DNA of 64,000 nucleotides from Arthrobacter sp. ATA002 (GCF_026898095.1 NZ_CP114015.1:3410001-3474000); one strand, 5' to 3'. Shown: positions 36,445 to 47,667, counted from the stretch's first letter. Notes: generated from the letters alone by a model not told the origin. Numbers and translations are program-made.

Positions 36445-37918
36445 TCAGTTCACGCCCGCCCCGTTCCCGGCCGTCAGTGCCGGGGCGCGGCGGGCATAAC
36501 CGGTGGCCTGCTCAAAGGCCGCCGCCACCTGCAGCAGCTGGAAGTCCTCCCCGTGGTTCATCACCATCTGCAGCCCCACGGGCAATCCGTCAGCACTGAA
36601 CCCCGCAGGCATGGACAGCGCCGGCAGCCCCGTGGCTGATATCACGCAGGCCGAGCGCATCCAGTCCAGGTACGTGGGCAGCGCTTCGCCGTTGATGGCC
36701 TCCGGGTAGCGCAGCCCCGCGTCGAAGGGCAGCACTTGCGCCGCCGGCGCCAGCAGGACGTCGTAGCCGCCGAAGAACTCGTGAACCTTCAGGGCCAGCC
36801 GGGTGCGCGCTGCGGCCGTGTCGGCAATGTCCTGTCCGGTCAGCCCCCTTCCTGCTCCACGTTCCAACGGATTTCCGGCTTGATCAGCTCCGCATGGTCC
36901 CGGACCAGATCTCCCAGGGAATGCACAAACTCCAGTGCCCGCACGTTGTGGAACACCAGGTCGGCATCGCGCAGGTCAGGGCAGGCCTGTTCCACGGTGG
37001 CCCCGAGCGCCTCGAAGATTCCAAGCTGGGCTTCCAGCACGCCCAGCACCTGTTTGTCCACGGGAATGCCCAGACCGAAATCCGGCGTCCAAGCGATTTT
37101 CACCCCCGTCAGGTCCCGCTCCAGCGGCTGGGCAAAGGTTTCCGGGGAATTGAGGGCAGCACTTCCGGCCCGGGCCGGGGTCCTGCCACCGCGGTGAGCA
37201 TCAGCGCAATGTCCGCCACCTCCCGGGCCATGGGTCCGCTGCGGGCCAGCCAGCTCCACAGGTCGGAGGACGGCCAGGTGGGCACCACGCCCGCTGACGG
37301 CCGGAAACCCACCACGTTGCAGAACGACGCCGGGATCCGCAGTGAGCCGCCCATGTCACTGCCGTCGCTGATCGCCTGGATGCGTGCGCCCAGGGCAGCA
37401 GCTGCCCCGCCGCTGCTGCCGCCGGCGCTGAGCTCCGGGGCATACGGGTTGGTGGTGGTGCCGAACACGTCATTGAAGGTGTGCGAACCGGCGGCGAACT
37501 CGGGCACATTGGACTTCCCCGTGGTCACCGCCCCCGCAGCCTTCAGCCGCGCGATGATCAAATCATCGTCATCGGGAACAAAATCCCGGAACAGGACGGA
37601 CCCCTGCGTGGTGCGCATCCCCCGGGTGTTGTGGGTGTCCTTATGCGTCATCGGCAGCCCGTGCAGCGGCGGCAAATTGTCCGCCGCTGAGTCCCCCGCA
37701 GCAGCGGTGCGTTTATCGGCAGCGGCCGCCAGCGCCTGGGCGCCCTCCGGATCCAGCGTGACCACCGCATTGATCCGGGAATTCACTGCCGAGATCTGCT
37801 GCAGCTGCGCGTCAAGGGCTTCGCGCGCGGAAAGCTGCTTGGTCCTGATGGCACCGGTGAGCTCGACGGCGGACATGGCCTGGATGGTTTCGGCCGACGG
37901 CGTCAGGCCCATGCTCAT
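36445..37918 (-). pseudogene. Amidase (amidase signature family), two single-base frameshifts
   Basis: One base added to the GGGG at 37177-37180 and one to the CCCCC at 36844-36848 restores an amidase of about 491 residues. The catalytic triad is visible: Lys in LPMTHKDTHN, cis-Ser in AGGSSGGAAAAL and the nucleophile Ser in SDMGGSLRIPASF. After the breaks come KIAWTPDFGLGIPV and LLAPAAQVLPF, both usual for the family. It hydrolyses an amide bond of an unknown substrate. It is the last gene of the leftward operon from 42080 and overlaps the M20 gene by ATGA. Confidence 0.85.
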
Positions 37919-39176
37919 GCCCGCCCGTCCACAGCCAGCCGCGTGCCGATGGCCGCGAGCGCAGCGGCCAGGCCGGTGCCCAGGGTCGGTTCCAGCTCGG
38001 GAGCGAACTCCGGGGAGTGGTTTCCTGCCACCGCCTCTCCGGCGTCGATCCTTGCGGCACTGGTGGAACCGAACATCCAGTAGACGGAAGGAACCCCGAT
38101 GGCATCCGCCAGCAGCCCGAAATCTTCGCTGCCCATCACCGGCGGAACGACATTGACGTTGTCCTCGCCCAGCACCGTGCGCAGCCCGGTCAGCACCTCG
38201 GCGGTGGCGTCGGGATCGTTGTAGCAGCGCGGGAAGCTGGAGATTTCTTCGATCACGGGGTCCGGGGCGTTGGAGGCTGCGGCCTCGGCAGCGATGATCC
38301 GCCGCAGGGCGTCCAGGACCTGCTCCCGGATTGCGGGTTCAAAGGTGCGGACGTTGACGGTGAATTCCGCGCTGCCGGGGATGATGTTTTCTTTCAGCCC
38401 GCCGTGGAAAGTGCCGATGGTGATCACTGCGGAGTCCCGGGCCGGGACTTCCTCGAGAGTATGGTCTGGATCCGGACGATCATGTGCGCGCCCAGCACGA
38501 TCGGATCAATGGACTTCTCCGGCTGCGAGCCGTGCGCCTGCTTGCCGATCACGGTGATCCTCCAGGAGTCCGCCATGGCCATCGCCGTGCCGCTGCTGAT
38601 CTCCAGCCCGCCGGCCACGCCGGGCCAGACATGCTGCCCGTAGATCACTTCGGGCTTCGGAGCCTTCTCCCACAGTCCGTCCGCCAGCATGGCCTTTGCT
38701 CCGGCGGCGGTCTCCTCCCCGGGCTGGAAAAGAAACACCACGGTTCCGGCCCATTTGTCAGTGCTGCGGGCCAGCAGCTCGGCGCTGGCCAGGGCCACCG
38801 ACATGTGCGTGTCGTGGCCGCAGCCGTGCATCACCGGCACCGCGGTGCCGTCCTCCAGTGTGCCCGTGGCGGTGCTGGCAAAGTCCAGGCCGGTGTTTTC
38901 CGCGATCGGCAGCCCGTCGGTGTCGGCGCGGAACCCCACCACGGGTCCGTCTCCGTTGCGCAGGACGCCGACGACGCCGGTTCCCCCGCAGGGAAAAGCC
39001 TCAAGTCCCAGCTCCTGCAGCCGCTGCAGCAAAAACGCTGCCGTGCCCGATTCCTGCATGGACAGTTCAGGGTTGGCGTGCAGGTGGCGGTACGTGTCAT
39101 GCATTTTCTGCTGGTCGGCGGCGGTGTAACCGTAGGTGGAGAGGATGGCGGGTGCGGGTGCGGTGTTGGTATTCAT
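37915..39176 (-). pseudogene. M20D amidohydrolase, one single-base frameshift
   Basis: One base added to the CC at 38451-38452 joins the two frames to about 420 residues. The metal ligands are clear: MHGCGHDTHMS (the Cys-Gly-His and Asp-x-His), QPGEET and, later, the His of AGNHSPEF. The dimerisation domain follows the GKQAHGSQPEKSIDPI segment. Relatives are hippurate, indole-3-acetyl-amino-acid or N-acetyl-diaminopimelate hydrolases. It lies downstream of the paired membrane proteins, suggesting that they import its N-acylated or peptidic substrate (inference). Confidence 0.88.
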
Positions 39177-39286
39177 GAAACGAACCTTTCAGTTGCGGGC
39201 GGAGCCCGGAGGAGTGGAAAGCCGGCGTGCGGCGGTGCGCGCCGGCGTCGAGCTGATGTGGATCGGACTAGCTGGTGTGGATCGGG

Positions 39287-40012
39287 CTAGTTGACCAGTT
39301 CGGCCTTGCCGGCGGCGGCGTTGCGGTCCCGGACGATCCAGGCCAGGACCGCCGTAACCAGCACGCTGATACCGGTGGCCAGCTTGGCCAGGGCCGGCAC
39401 GAGCGGGACCAGGACGAAGACGACCAGCAGCGCCACGCCCACGGCCACGAAGGTGATGCGCGGCTGCTTGGCGGAGACCACCAACTGCACGATCACGGCG
39501 CCGATGATGGCCGGGAAGATGTAGATGCGGGTGACCTCCATGACCTCCAGCGGGATCAGGCTGAGCAGCCAGGTCCCCAGCAGACCCACGAAGATCAGCA
39601 TGGACAGCACGTGCACCATGGCAGCGCCGCAGATGGCCATGATGGCGGAGAAGTCGGCTTTCTTGGTACCGGATTTTGCGCCGATGGTGGCCTGGGCAAC
39701 CATCGCGGCCGGCAGCAGCTTGTTGGCCAGGTTGCCGATCATAAACGCCTGGTACATGGCGGCCGGGCCCAGCACCGGGTAGTAGGTGATGGGTTCAACG
39801 AACCAGAGGACGAAAAACGAGGCACCCACGGCGAGGGCCGCGGTGAGCACCATGGTGCCGGTGACGCCGAGGTCGGCGAAGAACACCAGGTAGGCGGGGC
39901 CGGCGAGGGACAGCAGCAGGGCAGCGATCATCGTCAGCTGGCCCCAGCGGGAGGTGGTCCGGTCGAATTCGGCGAGTGCGGAGGCGTTGGTGCCCGCGGC
40001 GGTGTTGGACAT
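39287..40012 (-). CDS. Integral membrane protein, partner of the DUF5058 protein
   Basis: The 241-residue protein has about seven hydrophobic spans and a soluble N-terminus of about 25 residues. A conserved-looking stretch EPITYYPVLGPAAMYQAFMI lies between spans 2 and 3, and GTKKADFSAIMAICG precedes a further span. I do not know a characterised family. It is always expected next to the DUF5058-type gene, here 27 bases upstream in the same direction, and the two are of similar size, which suggests a two-subunit carrier. Confidence 0.75.
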   Translation of the reverse strand: MSNTAAGTNASALAEFDRTTSRWGQLTMIAALLLSLAGPAYLVFFADLGVTGTMVLTAALAVGASFFVLWFVEPITYYPVLGPAAMYQAFMIGNLANKLLPAAMVAQATIGAKSGTKKADFSAIMAICGAAMVHVLSMLIFVGLLGTWLLSLIPLEVMEVTRIYIFPAIIGAVIVQLVVSAKQPRITFVAVGVALLVVFVLVPLVPALAKLATGISVLVTAVLAWIVRDRNAAAGKAELVN

Positions 40013-40039
40013 AAGCCGTTCTCCTTCGAAGTTGGGGGT

Positions 40040-40783
40040 TTAGGCGCCGGCGGTGTGGGCGAGGTAGGCGATGACCAGGCCGAGCACGATGGAGATGCCA
40101 AGTCCCCACTCGCGCAGCCAGGGTGCCTGCAGCCTCTTGGCCAGGAACAGGCACATGCCCATCACGGCGGCGGATGCGGCCACGGTCAGCACATGCACTC
40201 CGCTTTTGGGCAGCTCGGCCACGCCCAGGCTGGCAAACGCGCCCAGCAGCGCGGCGGTGGGGATGATCGCCATCAGGCCGGGGTTGACCCTGCGCAGCTT
40301 GGTGTCGCCGCGCCGCAGCAGCGGGGTGAAGATCAGGCAGCAGACCATCCACATGGCGCCGGAGAGGCTCATGGCGGTGAACGCCACGGCGTACACGGTC
40401 TGCGTGTAGTCCGCCCCGCCCAGTTCCGCGCCCATGGTCCCGGCGGCGATGGACGCCGATGCGGTCTCAGTCGCAGCGGAGCCCACCAGCCCGATCCGGG
40501 TGAGGACGGCGGGGGTGCCGAACAGCGACAGCAGCGCGATGCTCACCAGCACCACGGCCAGCGAGGGGCCGACGGCGGCCACCGCCCCGGCGCGGAAGGA
40601 GGCGCGCAGCTCGGTCTGGGAGATGTCCGCGGCGGGGCCGGCCTTGGCGGCGGCCTTCATGTAGATCAGGCTTTGGATGATGACGACGGCGAAAACGGCA
40701 AGTGCGAACACCCAGAGAATGGGCGTGTTCGCCACCTCAATGATGTTTGTGGAGCTGCCGTCACGGGGAAGGAGAGGGCTCAT
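40040..40783 (-). CDS. DUF5058-family membrane protein
   Basis: The 247-residue protein has about six spans. The N-terminal VANTPILWVFALAVFAVVII matches the opening I associate with DUF5058, followed by SFRAGAVAAVGPSLAVVLVS and GLVGSAATETASASIAAGTM. The polar G-S-A-A-T-E-T segment in the membrane could be a substrate path. It overlaps the hydrolase upstream by ATGA and is followed by its probable partner. Its placement between hydrolases of the M20 family points to transport of amino acid derivatives (inference). Confidence 0.75.
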   Translation of the reverse strand: MSPLLPRDGSSTNIIEVANTPILWVFALAVFAVVIIQSLIYMKAAAKAGPAADISQTELRASFRAGAVAAVGPSLAVVLVSIALLSLFGTPAVLTRIGLVGSAATETASASIAAGTMGAELGGADYTQTVYAVAFTAMSLSGAMWMVCCLIFTPLLRRGDTKLRRVNPGLMAIIPTAALLGAFASLGVAELPKSGVHVLTVAASAAVMGMCLFLAKRLQAPWLREWGLGISIVLGLVIAYLAHTAGA

Positions 40784-42080
40784 AAGGTACTCCTTTGAGT
40801 GGTGTGGGGGGTGGTGGAGAACTGGTGCGAGTCCAGCCGGATCAGGGTGTCCGCCAGAACGCGGACTCCGGTTGCTATCTGGTCAGTGGCCGTGAATTCC
40901 TCCGGGCAGTGGCTTTTGCCGGCGGCGGACGGGATGAAGATCATGCCCACGGGTGCCAGTGCGGCCATGTGCACGGCATCGTGTGTGGCACCGCTGGGAA
41001 CGGCCATCCAGTCAATACCGGCAGCGGAGGCAGCGGCGCCGGCAAGATCCTGCACGCTGTCCGAGGCGCGGACCACTGTGTTGTCCGTGGACCAGCTCAG
41101 GTCCGCTTCGACGTCGTGCTCTGCGGCCCGGGCGGCAATCTCGGCGGCGAGCCGGCCGCGGGTGCCGGAGAGCCAGGACTCGTCGACGCTGCGCACTTCC
41201 CCGTAGAGGCGGACCAGGGACGGCACCACGTTGGGCGAACGGGATGCATTCTCCAACCGGGTCACTGTGGCAACGCCGTGCTCCGGTGCGCCGCAGCCCT
41301 CGGTGCGGATGGCCAGCACCGCTTCGGCGGCAGCCACCATGGCGTCCCGGCGGTCGTCCATGGGGCGTGTTCCGGCGTGGTCAGGCGTACCGGTGAAACT
41401 GGCCACCAGGCGTTCAATGCCGGTGATGGCCGTGACGATGCCGATGGGCATCCCGCGTGCTTCCAAGGTGGGTCCCTGCTCAATGTGCAGCTCGAGGTAG
41501 GCATGCGGACGCCGGCTTCCCGTCCATCCCTCGAAGGACAGCAGCGCGGACGGGTCGACTCCGAAGTCCGAGTAGGCCGCTCCCAGTGTCTTTCCCGCAT
41601 AGTCGGTGCGGGCCAGGTCAGCCGCTGTCAGCTCCCCGCCAGGGCGCGGCTGCCGAGGCAGCTGAGACCGAAGGGGTTGGACTCTTCGCCGAGGAAGTCC
41701 ACCACCAGCAGGTCGCGTTCCAGGGCGGCGCCGGATTCGCGCAGCAGCTGCACCGCTTCGAGGGCACCCAGCACGCCGACGACGCCGTCGAACCGGCCGC
41801 CGCCGTCCACGGTGTCCGTGTGGGAACCGGTAACCAGCGGTTTGGCGGCGGGGTTCCGTCCCGCGAGCCTTCCCACAAGATTGCCCGCCGCATCGCGGTG
41901 GACCTCCAGCCCGGCGGCCTTCATCTGCCCGGCCACCCACTGCCGTGACTCGCGGTAGGACTCGCTGAAGACCTCACGGGTCCAGCCCGGGCGGCCTGCG
42001 GTGCGGAACTCCGCCAGACCGGCGAGAGCGGCATTGAGACGGCCGGTGATTTCCCCGGTGTCGGACAGCGGCACAGACAA
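40780..42080 (-). pseudogene. N-carbamoyl-L-amino acid hydrolase / allantoate amidohydrolase, one single-base frameshift
   Basis: One base added to the CCCC at 41634-41637 gives about 433 residues. M20 metal ligands appear in order: GSHTDTVDGGGRFDG, LGEESNPFG, ELHIEQGP and, at the end, GKSHCPEEF; the substrate Arg/His segment is TPDHAGTRPMDDRRDAM. The family removes the carbamoyl group from N-carbamoyl amino acids or degrades allantoate. The TTG at 42078-42080 with GGGAGG seven bases upstream is the best start. It is the first gene of the operon and is divergent from a LacI regulator. Confidence 0.87.
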
Positions 42081-42098
42081 TGGCTTACCTCCCTGAAA

Positions 42099-42128
42099 TG
42101 CAATCGTTTGCACAATGCAGTGTGCAAA
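42099..42128. promoter_or_regulatory. Two overlapping operator-like inverted repeats before the amidohydrolase operon
   Basis: TGCAATCGTTTGCA (42099-42112) is a 14-base palindrome with one mismatch and a central CG, as LacI-family proteins prefer. It overlaps a second inverted repeat with eight-base arms TTTGCACA (42107-42114) and TGTGCAAA (42121-42128). Both lie within 50 bases of the hydrolase start, so binding would block transcription. The divergent LacI gene is the likely binder. Confidence 0.55.
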
Positions 42129-42239
42129 AGGCCCGGTTCCGGGGAGAGTGGGATCACTTCCCAAGGCGGGCTTGGGCACCACCTTCACACAGCGGCGGGC
42201 AGAGCGTCCAGAGTCAGCGGATTAATCACAAATTATTTC

Positions 42240-42250
42240 TTGCTCAACAA
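42240..42250. promoter_or_regulatory. Possible GntR site between divergent genes
   Basis: TTGCTCAACAA differs by one base from TTGTTCAACAA, the palindrome found before the NRAMP gene. A weaker half-match TTGTTGAATTC follows at 42264-42274. The sites lie 35-70 bases before the LacI gene. Confidence 0.35.
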
Positions 42251-42307
42251 ATCCGGAAGTAAATTGTTGAATTCCATTGTGTAAACCGGCCCGGTCAGGT
42301 CAGCGTC

Positions 42308-43432
42308 ATGGCTTACACTTGCACCTCCGACGTCACCGACGCGCCGTCGGTTTCAGCAACCGGAAAGGCCCGAACCATCAGCGATGACCGCCGCCGCCAG
42401 CTCCGTCCCGCAACCTTGGAGGACGTTGCCCGACTGGCCGGCGTTCATGCCTCCACGGCCTCCCGGTCACTGGCGGAACGACCGGTGCGAATCAGTTCGG
42501 CCACCGTGGCCCGGGTGCGGGAGGCCGCCCGTTCCCTGGGTTACCGGCGGGACAACTCCGCAGCGGCGCTGCGCACCGGCAGTTCCAAGCTGATCGGCGT
42601 TCTGGTCCACCGGTTGACGGATCTGGCGCTGTCCACCATGTACAGCGGGGTGGACAGCGCGGCTGCCGCGGCCGGATACAGCGCGGTGGTCGCCAATGGG
42701 CTGGACAATCCGGCAGTCCGGCGCGAGCGGCTGGATGCGCTGCTGGCCCGCCGCATTGACGGCGTGATCCTGGCCGATGCTCGGCTGGATGACACGCTGG
42801 CCGGACACCTGCAGGAACTGGGCGTGCCCTATGTCCTGGCCATGCGCACCCTGCCCGGTCATTTGAGCGTCAGCACCGATGACCTGGAGGGTGGCCGGTT
42901 GGCGGCCCGGCACCTCCTGGAGCAGGGCCACCGCCGCGTGGCGGTGGCGGCCGGGGACCCGCTGGCCAGCACCGGGCGGGACCGCACCGCCGGGTTCCGG
43001 GAGGTGTTTGCCGGTGCAGGCCTGGCTATCCCGGACGAGCGGGTGGCCGCCACGGGGTTTGGAGTGGCGGCCGGACATCAGGCCGGGGATCTGCTCTGCG
43101 AACTGGATCCTGCGCCGTCGGCGGTCTTTGCGGTGGACGACCTCACTGCGGTGGGCGTGATCGGTGCTTTGCGCGACGCCGGCCGGACGGTGGGATCCGA
43201 TGTTGCGCTGGTGGGGTACAACGACGTCGAGCTGGCAGCGGATTTGCCGGTGCCGCTGACGTCCGTGCGGTCGGACCGGGATCTGATGGGGCGGCTCGCC
43301 CTGGAGCTGCTGCTGGACCGGATTTCGGGCCGCGACGTCTCCTCAGTTCTGTTGTCTCCCGTTCTGGTGCCCCGCGCGTCAACCCTTGATGCGCGCCCGG
43401 GCGGGGACACGCAACATCGCAAAGATTGTTGA
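42308..43432 (+). CDS. LacI-family transcriptional regulator
   Basis: The 374-residue protein has a 35-residue polar leader, then the LacI helix-turn-helix ([20 protein letters not shown]), the hinge ([20 protein letters not shown]) and the sensor domain ending [19 protein letters not shown]. It is divergent from the amidohydrolase operon and directly upstream of pxpA, so it could link hydantoin or carbamoyl-amino-acid use to oxoproline use. Its 3' end overlaps the palindrome in front of pxpA. Confidence 0.88.
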   Translation: MAYTCTSDVTDAPSVSATGKARTISDDRRRQLRPATLEDVARLAGVHASTASRSLAERPVRISSATVARVREAARSLGYRRDNSAAALRTGSSKLIGVLVHRLTDLALSTMYSGVDSAAAAAGYSAVVANGLDNPAVRRERLDALLARRIDGVILADARLDDTLAGHLQELGVPYVLAMRTLPGHLSVSTDDLEGGRLAARHLLEQGHRRVAVAAGDPLASTGRDRTAGFREVFAGAGLAIPDERVAATGFGVAAGHQAGDLLCELDPAPSAVFAVDDLTAVGVIGALRDAGRTVGSDVALVGYNDVELAADLPVPLTSVRSDRDLMGRLALELLLDRISGRDVSSVLLSPVLVPRASTLDARPGGDTQHRKDC

Positions 43433-43438
43433 ACAATC
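43424..43438. promoter_or_regulatory. GntR-type operator before pxpA
   Basis: GATTGTTGAACAATC is a perfect 15-base palindrome (seven-base arms, one central base) 55 bases before the pxpA start. Its core TTGTTGAACAA matches the core found before the NRAMP gene on the other side of the cluster. The GntR gene at 47736 is the probable binder. Confidence 0.65.
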
Positions 43439-43493
43439 CAACGTGATCACGCACACTGTAAGAACACCAACTCCCAGAGGCACGGAGGCCAGC

Positions 43494-44252
43494 ATGCCGG
43501 TCATTGATCTGAACAGCGACGTCGGAGAGTCCTTCGGCAACTGGAAGATGGGCGACGACGCCGCCGTCTTCGAGTCCGTCTCCAGCGCCAACGTGGCCTG
43601 CGGTTTCCATGCCGGAGACCCCTCCACCATCGCGCAGACCTGCCGGGACGCCGTCGCCGCGGGCGTGACCATCGGCGCGCACGTGGGCTACCGGGATCTG
43701 GCCGGCTTCGGCCGCCGCTTCCTGGACTGCTCCTACACGGAGCTGCACGACGATGTCCTTTACCAGCTGGGCGCCCTGCAGGCCCTGGCCAGGGCCGCCG
43801 GCAGCGAGATCAAGTACGTCAAGCCGCACGGTGCCCTCTACAACACAATCGTCCGGCACGAGGTTCATGCGCAGGCCGTCGTCGACGCCGTCCGCGCCTT
43901 CGACAAGACCCTCCCCGTCCTGCTGCTGCCCGGCGCCGTCGCACTGGACAAAGCCGCCGACGCCGGCCTGCGCGGTGTGGCCGAGGCCTTCGCCGACCGC
44001 AACTACAACCCCGACGGCACGCTGGTCTCCCGCCGCGAACCCAACGCCGTCCTCCACGACACGGACCAGGTCACGGCCAATATGGTCCGGCTCGCCACCG
44101 AGGGAACCATCACGGCCGTGGACGGCACCGTCATCCCCATGGACGCCGCGTCCATCTGCGTTCACGGTGACACTCCGGGAGCGGTGGCCATGGCCCGGGC
44201 GGTGCGCTCCGGCCTGGAAGCTGCCGGTGTCACCATCCAGAGTTTCGTATGA
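43494..44252 (+). CDS. pxpA: 5-oxoprolinase subunit A (LamB/YcsF family)
   Basis: The 252-residue protein starts at an ATG with GGAGG seven bases upstream. The family opening [20 protein letters not shown] is complete, followed by [43 protein letters not shown] and [16 protein letters not shown]. With PxpB and PxpC it forms the bacterial ATP-dependent 5-oxoprolinase, which opens pyroglutamate to glutamate. It overlaps the next gene by ATGA. Confidence 0.95.
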   Translation: MPVIDLNSDVGESFGNWKMGDDAAVFESVSSANVACGFHAGDPSTIAQTCRDAVAAGVTIGAHVGYRDLAGFGRRFLDCSYTELHDDVLYQLGALQALARAAGSEIKYVKPHGALYNTIVRHEVHAQAVVDAVRAFDKTLPVLLLPGAVALDKAADAGLRGVAEAFADRNYNPDGTLVSRREPNAVLHDTDQVTANMVRLATEGTITAVDGTVIPMDAASICVHGDTPGAVAMARAVRSGLEAAGVTIQSFV

Positions 44253-45924
44253 GCCCAGCTCCGATCACCGGGATCCGGCCCGCCGGCACCCGTGCACTGC
44301 TGGTTGAACTGAAGTCGCTGGCCGATGTCACCGCCCTGCATGCCCGGCTCAAGGCGCATCCGCTGCCCGGCCAGGTCGATGTCCTCGCCGCCGCCGGGAC
44401 CGTTCTGGCCCGTTTCATCGGCCGCCGGGAAACGGTCGACGCCGCGGCCCTGGTCCAGGCCCTGGACCTCACCCACGCTGACGCGCCGGAAGCGCGCACT
44501 GTCACCATCGACACCATGTACGACGGCGCCGACCTCGCCGAGGTCGCCCGTCTCACCGGCCTCTCGGAAGAAGCGGTTGTCAAGGCGCACACCGGCAGTT
44601 TTTGGCTGGGCGGCTTCGGCGGCTTCGCCCCCGGCTTCACCTATCTCACCGGCGGCGATCCGGTCCTCAACGTGCCCCGCCGTAACAGTCCCCGCACCGC
44701 GGTGCCCGCGGGTTCCGTGGCGCTGGCGGGAGAGTATTCGGCGGTCTATCCGCGTGAATCCCCCGGTGGATGGCAGCTGATCGGCCGCACGGACGCCGTC
44801 ATGTGGGATCTGGACCGCGAAGACCCGGCGCTCATCCGCCCCGGCGACAAGGTCATCTTCCAAGCCGTCCGTGAACTGATCACAACGACGCCGACGCCCG
44901 CCTCCTCCTCATCCCCGGCCGCAGTGGACGGCCCGTCACTTGAGGTAACCGCCCCGGGCCTCCAGTCGCTGATCCAGGACCTGGGCCGCCCCGGCTACGC
45001 GGACCTTGGCGTCTCAGCCGCCGGCGCCGCAGACATCCGCTCCGCCCGGCAGGCCAACCGTCTGGTCGGCAACCCGGCGGACGCGGCGGTGATCGAGAAC
45101 CTCTTTGGCGGCCTCGAACTGACCGCGCGCGGCGGTGATGCGGTCCTGGCGCTGGCCGGAGCCGAGCTGCCCGCCGCCGTCGTCACCGCCGGGGAAGCCA
45201 GGGACCGTCCCGCTCCGCTGAACTCTCCGTTCGCGCTGCTCGATGGGGAAACCCTGGCGTTGGGCACTCCGTACCGCGGTGTGCGCTCCTATTTGGCCGT
45301 CCGGGGCGGCATCGACGTTGCGCCGGTTCTGGGCAGCCGCAGCACCGACTCGATGAGCGGCATCGGACCCGCGCCGCTGGACGCCGGAACCCGGCTGCCG
45401 GTCGGCGGCGTCACGGGCACGGCCCCCGTGGGCTCTCCCGAGTCCGGCACCCTGGGCGAAGGCGGCGGGCCGGGAACCCTCGGCAACGGCACTGACCCCA
45501 CCCTGCTGCGCATCACTGCCGGCCCGCGGCAGGACTGGTTCGGCACCGATGCCGTCGACACCCTGACCGGCCACACTTGGCACACCACGAACGAGTCCAA
45601 CCGGATCGGTGTCCGGCTGACCACCGATGACGACGACGACGGCGCCCACCCGCTGGTCCGCATCCGTCACGGCGAACTGCCCAGCGAAGGTGTGGTCGCC
45701 GGCTCGCTGCAGGTCCCGCCGTCGGGCCTTCCCGTCCTCTTCCTCGCCGAGCACCCGGTGACCGGCGGGTATCCGGTGATCGCCGCCGTCGTGCCGCAGG
45801 ACCTGCCCGTGGCCGCGCAGCTGCCGCCCGGCCATCCCGTCCGCTTTGTTTTTGTGAACCCCGATACCCTGGCGCCGCTCTCCCCAGCGAGGCGGCCGCG
45901 CTGTTTCCGGAAGGAACCCCATGA
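44249..45924 (+). pseudogene. pxpBC: Fused 5-oxoprolinase subunits B and C (KipI-KipA), one frameshift near the end
   Basis: The first 210 residues are PxpB/KipI (GTRALLVELKSL, GFGGFAPGFTYLTGGDP, VPRRNSPRTAVPAGSVALA), joined by a Ser/Pro/Thr linker to PxpC/KipA (LEVTAPGLQSLIQDLGRPGY, YLAVRGGIDVAPVLGSRSTD). In B. subtilis these are separate genes. One base missing from the CCCC at 45882-45885 hides the true end; adding it gives [13 protein letters not shown] and a stop overlapping the next ATG (ATGA). The repaired protein has about 558 residues, and only its last dozen are affected. Confidence 0.92.
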
Positions 45925-47663
45925 AGAAGGTCCTGATCGCCAACCGCGGCGAAATTGCCGTACGCGTGGCCCGCGCCTGCGCCGACGCCGGCATCGGATC
46001 CGTGGCCGTCTACTCGGACCCGGACGCCGATGCCCTGCACGTGCGGCTCGCCGACGAAGCGCTGCCCCTGCGCGGCTCCGCCTCCGCCGACACCTACCTC
46101 AACATTCCCAAGCTGATCGACGCCGCGCAGAAAGCCGGGGCCGACGGCGTGCACCCCGGCTACGGGTTCCTGTCCGAAAACGCCGACTTTGCCCAGGCAG
46201 TGCTCGACGCCGGGCTGACCTGGATCGGCCCCTCCCCGCAGGCCATCCGCGACCTGGGCAACAAGGTCACCGCCCGCGAGATCGCCGTCCGCGCCGGTGC
46301 CCCGCTGGTGCCCGGTACCGAGGGACCGGCGGAAAGTGCGGAGCAGGTCCGGGCCTTTGCCGAGGAGCACGGCCTGCCGGTGGCCATTAAGGCGGCCTTC
46401 GGAGGCGGCGGCCGCGGCATGAAGATCGCCCGCCGGCTCGAAGATATCGAGGACGCCTTCGAGTCCGCTGTCCGCGAGGCCGTCTCCGCGTTCGGCCGCG
46501 GCGAGTGCTTCGCCGAACGTTTCCTGGATCAGCCCCGGCATGTGGAGGCCCAGGTGCTGGCCGACACGCACGGCAACGTCGTCGTCGTCGGCACCCGTGA
46601 CTGCTCCCTGCAGCGCCGGAACCAGAAGCTCGTCGAGGAGGCTCCCGCACCGTTCCTGACCGATGACCAGCGGGCCACCATCCACGCATCCGCCAAGGCC
46701 ATCTGCCGCGAAGCCGGCTACACCGGCGCCGGCACGGTGGAATACCTGGTCTCCCCGGACGGGCTGATCAGCTTCCTGGAAGTGAACACCCGCCTGCAGG
46801 TGGAACACCCGGTGACTGAGGAAACCACCGGCGTTGATCTGGTCCGGGAGCAGTTCCGCATTGCCGGCGGCCTGCCGCTGTCCTTCACCGAGGATCCTGC
46901 GCCGCGCGGCCACGCCTTCGAATTCCGGCTCAATGCCGAGGATCCGGCCCGCGGGTTCCTGCCCGGCCCCGGCCCGGTCGAGGCCTTTGAACCGCCCACG
47001 GGCCCGGGCCTTCGGATGGATTCCGGCGTACGCTCCGGGTCCGTGGTACCGGCCGAGTATGACTCGCTGATGGCGAAGCTGATCGTGTGGGGCGAGGACC
47101 GGCCGCAGGCGCTGCGCCGCGCCCGGGCGGCCCTGGATGAACTGGTGATCCGCGGTGTGCCGACCGTGGTGCCCTTCCACCGGGCCGTCGTCCGCTCCGA
47201 GGCGTTCACCCGCGAGGACAAGCTCGGGGTGTACACCACCTGGATCGAGTCCGAGTTCGCCGAGCCGCTGGCGGCCTCGCCGGAAATTGCCGCGTCCCTG
47301 CCGGGCGCCGAGCGCGAGCGGATCACGATCGACGTCGACGGCCGCGCCGTGTCCGTCGGAGTGCCGGCCGCCCTGTTGAACGCCCTGCGCGCCGGGAGCG
47401 GTGCTGCCGCAGGCGGAACGGCCGCCGCAGGCGGCGGCGGGAACGACGACGCCGGGCTGGCCACCCCGATGGCCGGAACCCTGGTGAAATGGTTGGCCGA
47501 CGACGGCGCGCAGCTGGCCGAGGGCGACCCGGTGGCCGCACTCGAGGCCATGAAAATGGAAACCACCGTCCGCGCCCACCGGGCCGGCACTTTCACCCGC
47601 GCCGAACTGGAACCGGGCACCGCCGTCGGCCGCGGGGACTCCCTGGGCCGCATCGGCTCCTAA
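45921..47663 (+). CDS. accC: Biotin carboxylase with biotin carrier domain
   Basis: The 580-residue protein contains a full biotin carboxylase ([23 protein letters not shown]-grasp [30 protein letters not shown]). After a Gly/Ala-rich linker at about residue 490 comes a carrier domain ending in the biotinylation site EAMKME. It is co-translated with pxpBC by ATGA. No carboxyltransferase lies in the window, so it either works with a distant one or serves the oxoproline pathway in a way not established. Such genes recur beside pxp genes in many bacteria. Confidence 0.93.
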   Translation: MKKVLIANRGEIAVRVARACADAGIGSVAVYSDPDADALHVRLADEALPLRGSASADTYLNIPKLIDAAQKAGADGVHPGYGFLSENADFAQAVLDAGLTWIGPSPQAIRDLGNKVTAREIAVRAGAPLVPGTEGPAESAEQVRAFAEEHGLPVAIKAAFGGGGRGMKIARRLEDIEDAFESAVREAVSAFGRGECFAERFLDQPRHVEAQVLADTHGNVVVVGTRDCSLQRRNQKLVEEAPAPFLTDDQRATIHASAKAICREAGYTGAGTVEYLVSPDGLISFLEVNTRLQVEHPVTEETTGVDLVREQFRIAGGLPLSFTEDPAPRGHAFEFRLNAEDPARGFLPGPGPVEAFEPPTGPGLRMDSGVRSGSVVPAEYDSLMAKLIVWGEDRPQALRRARAALDELVIRGVPTVVPFHRAVVRSEAFTREDKLGVYTTWIESEFAEPLAASPEIAASLPGAERERITIDVDGRAVSVGVPAALLNALRAGSGAAAGGTAAAGGGGNDDAGLATPMAGTLVKWLADDGAQLAEGDPVAALEAMKMETTVRAHRAGTFTRAELEPGTAVGRGDSLGRIGS

Positions 47664-47667
47664 AACG

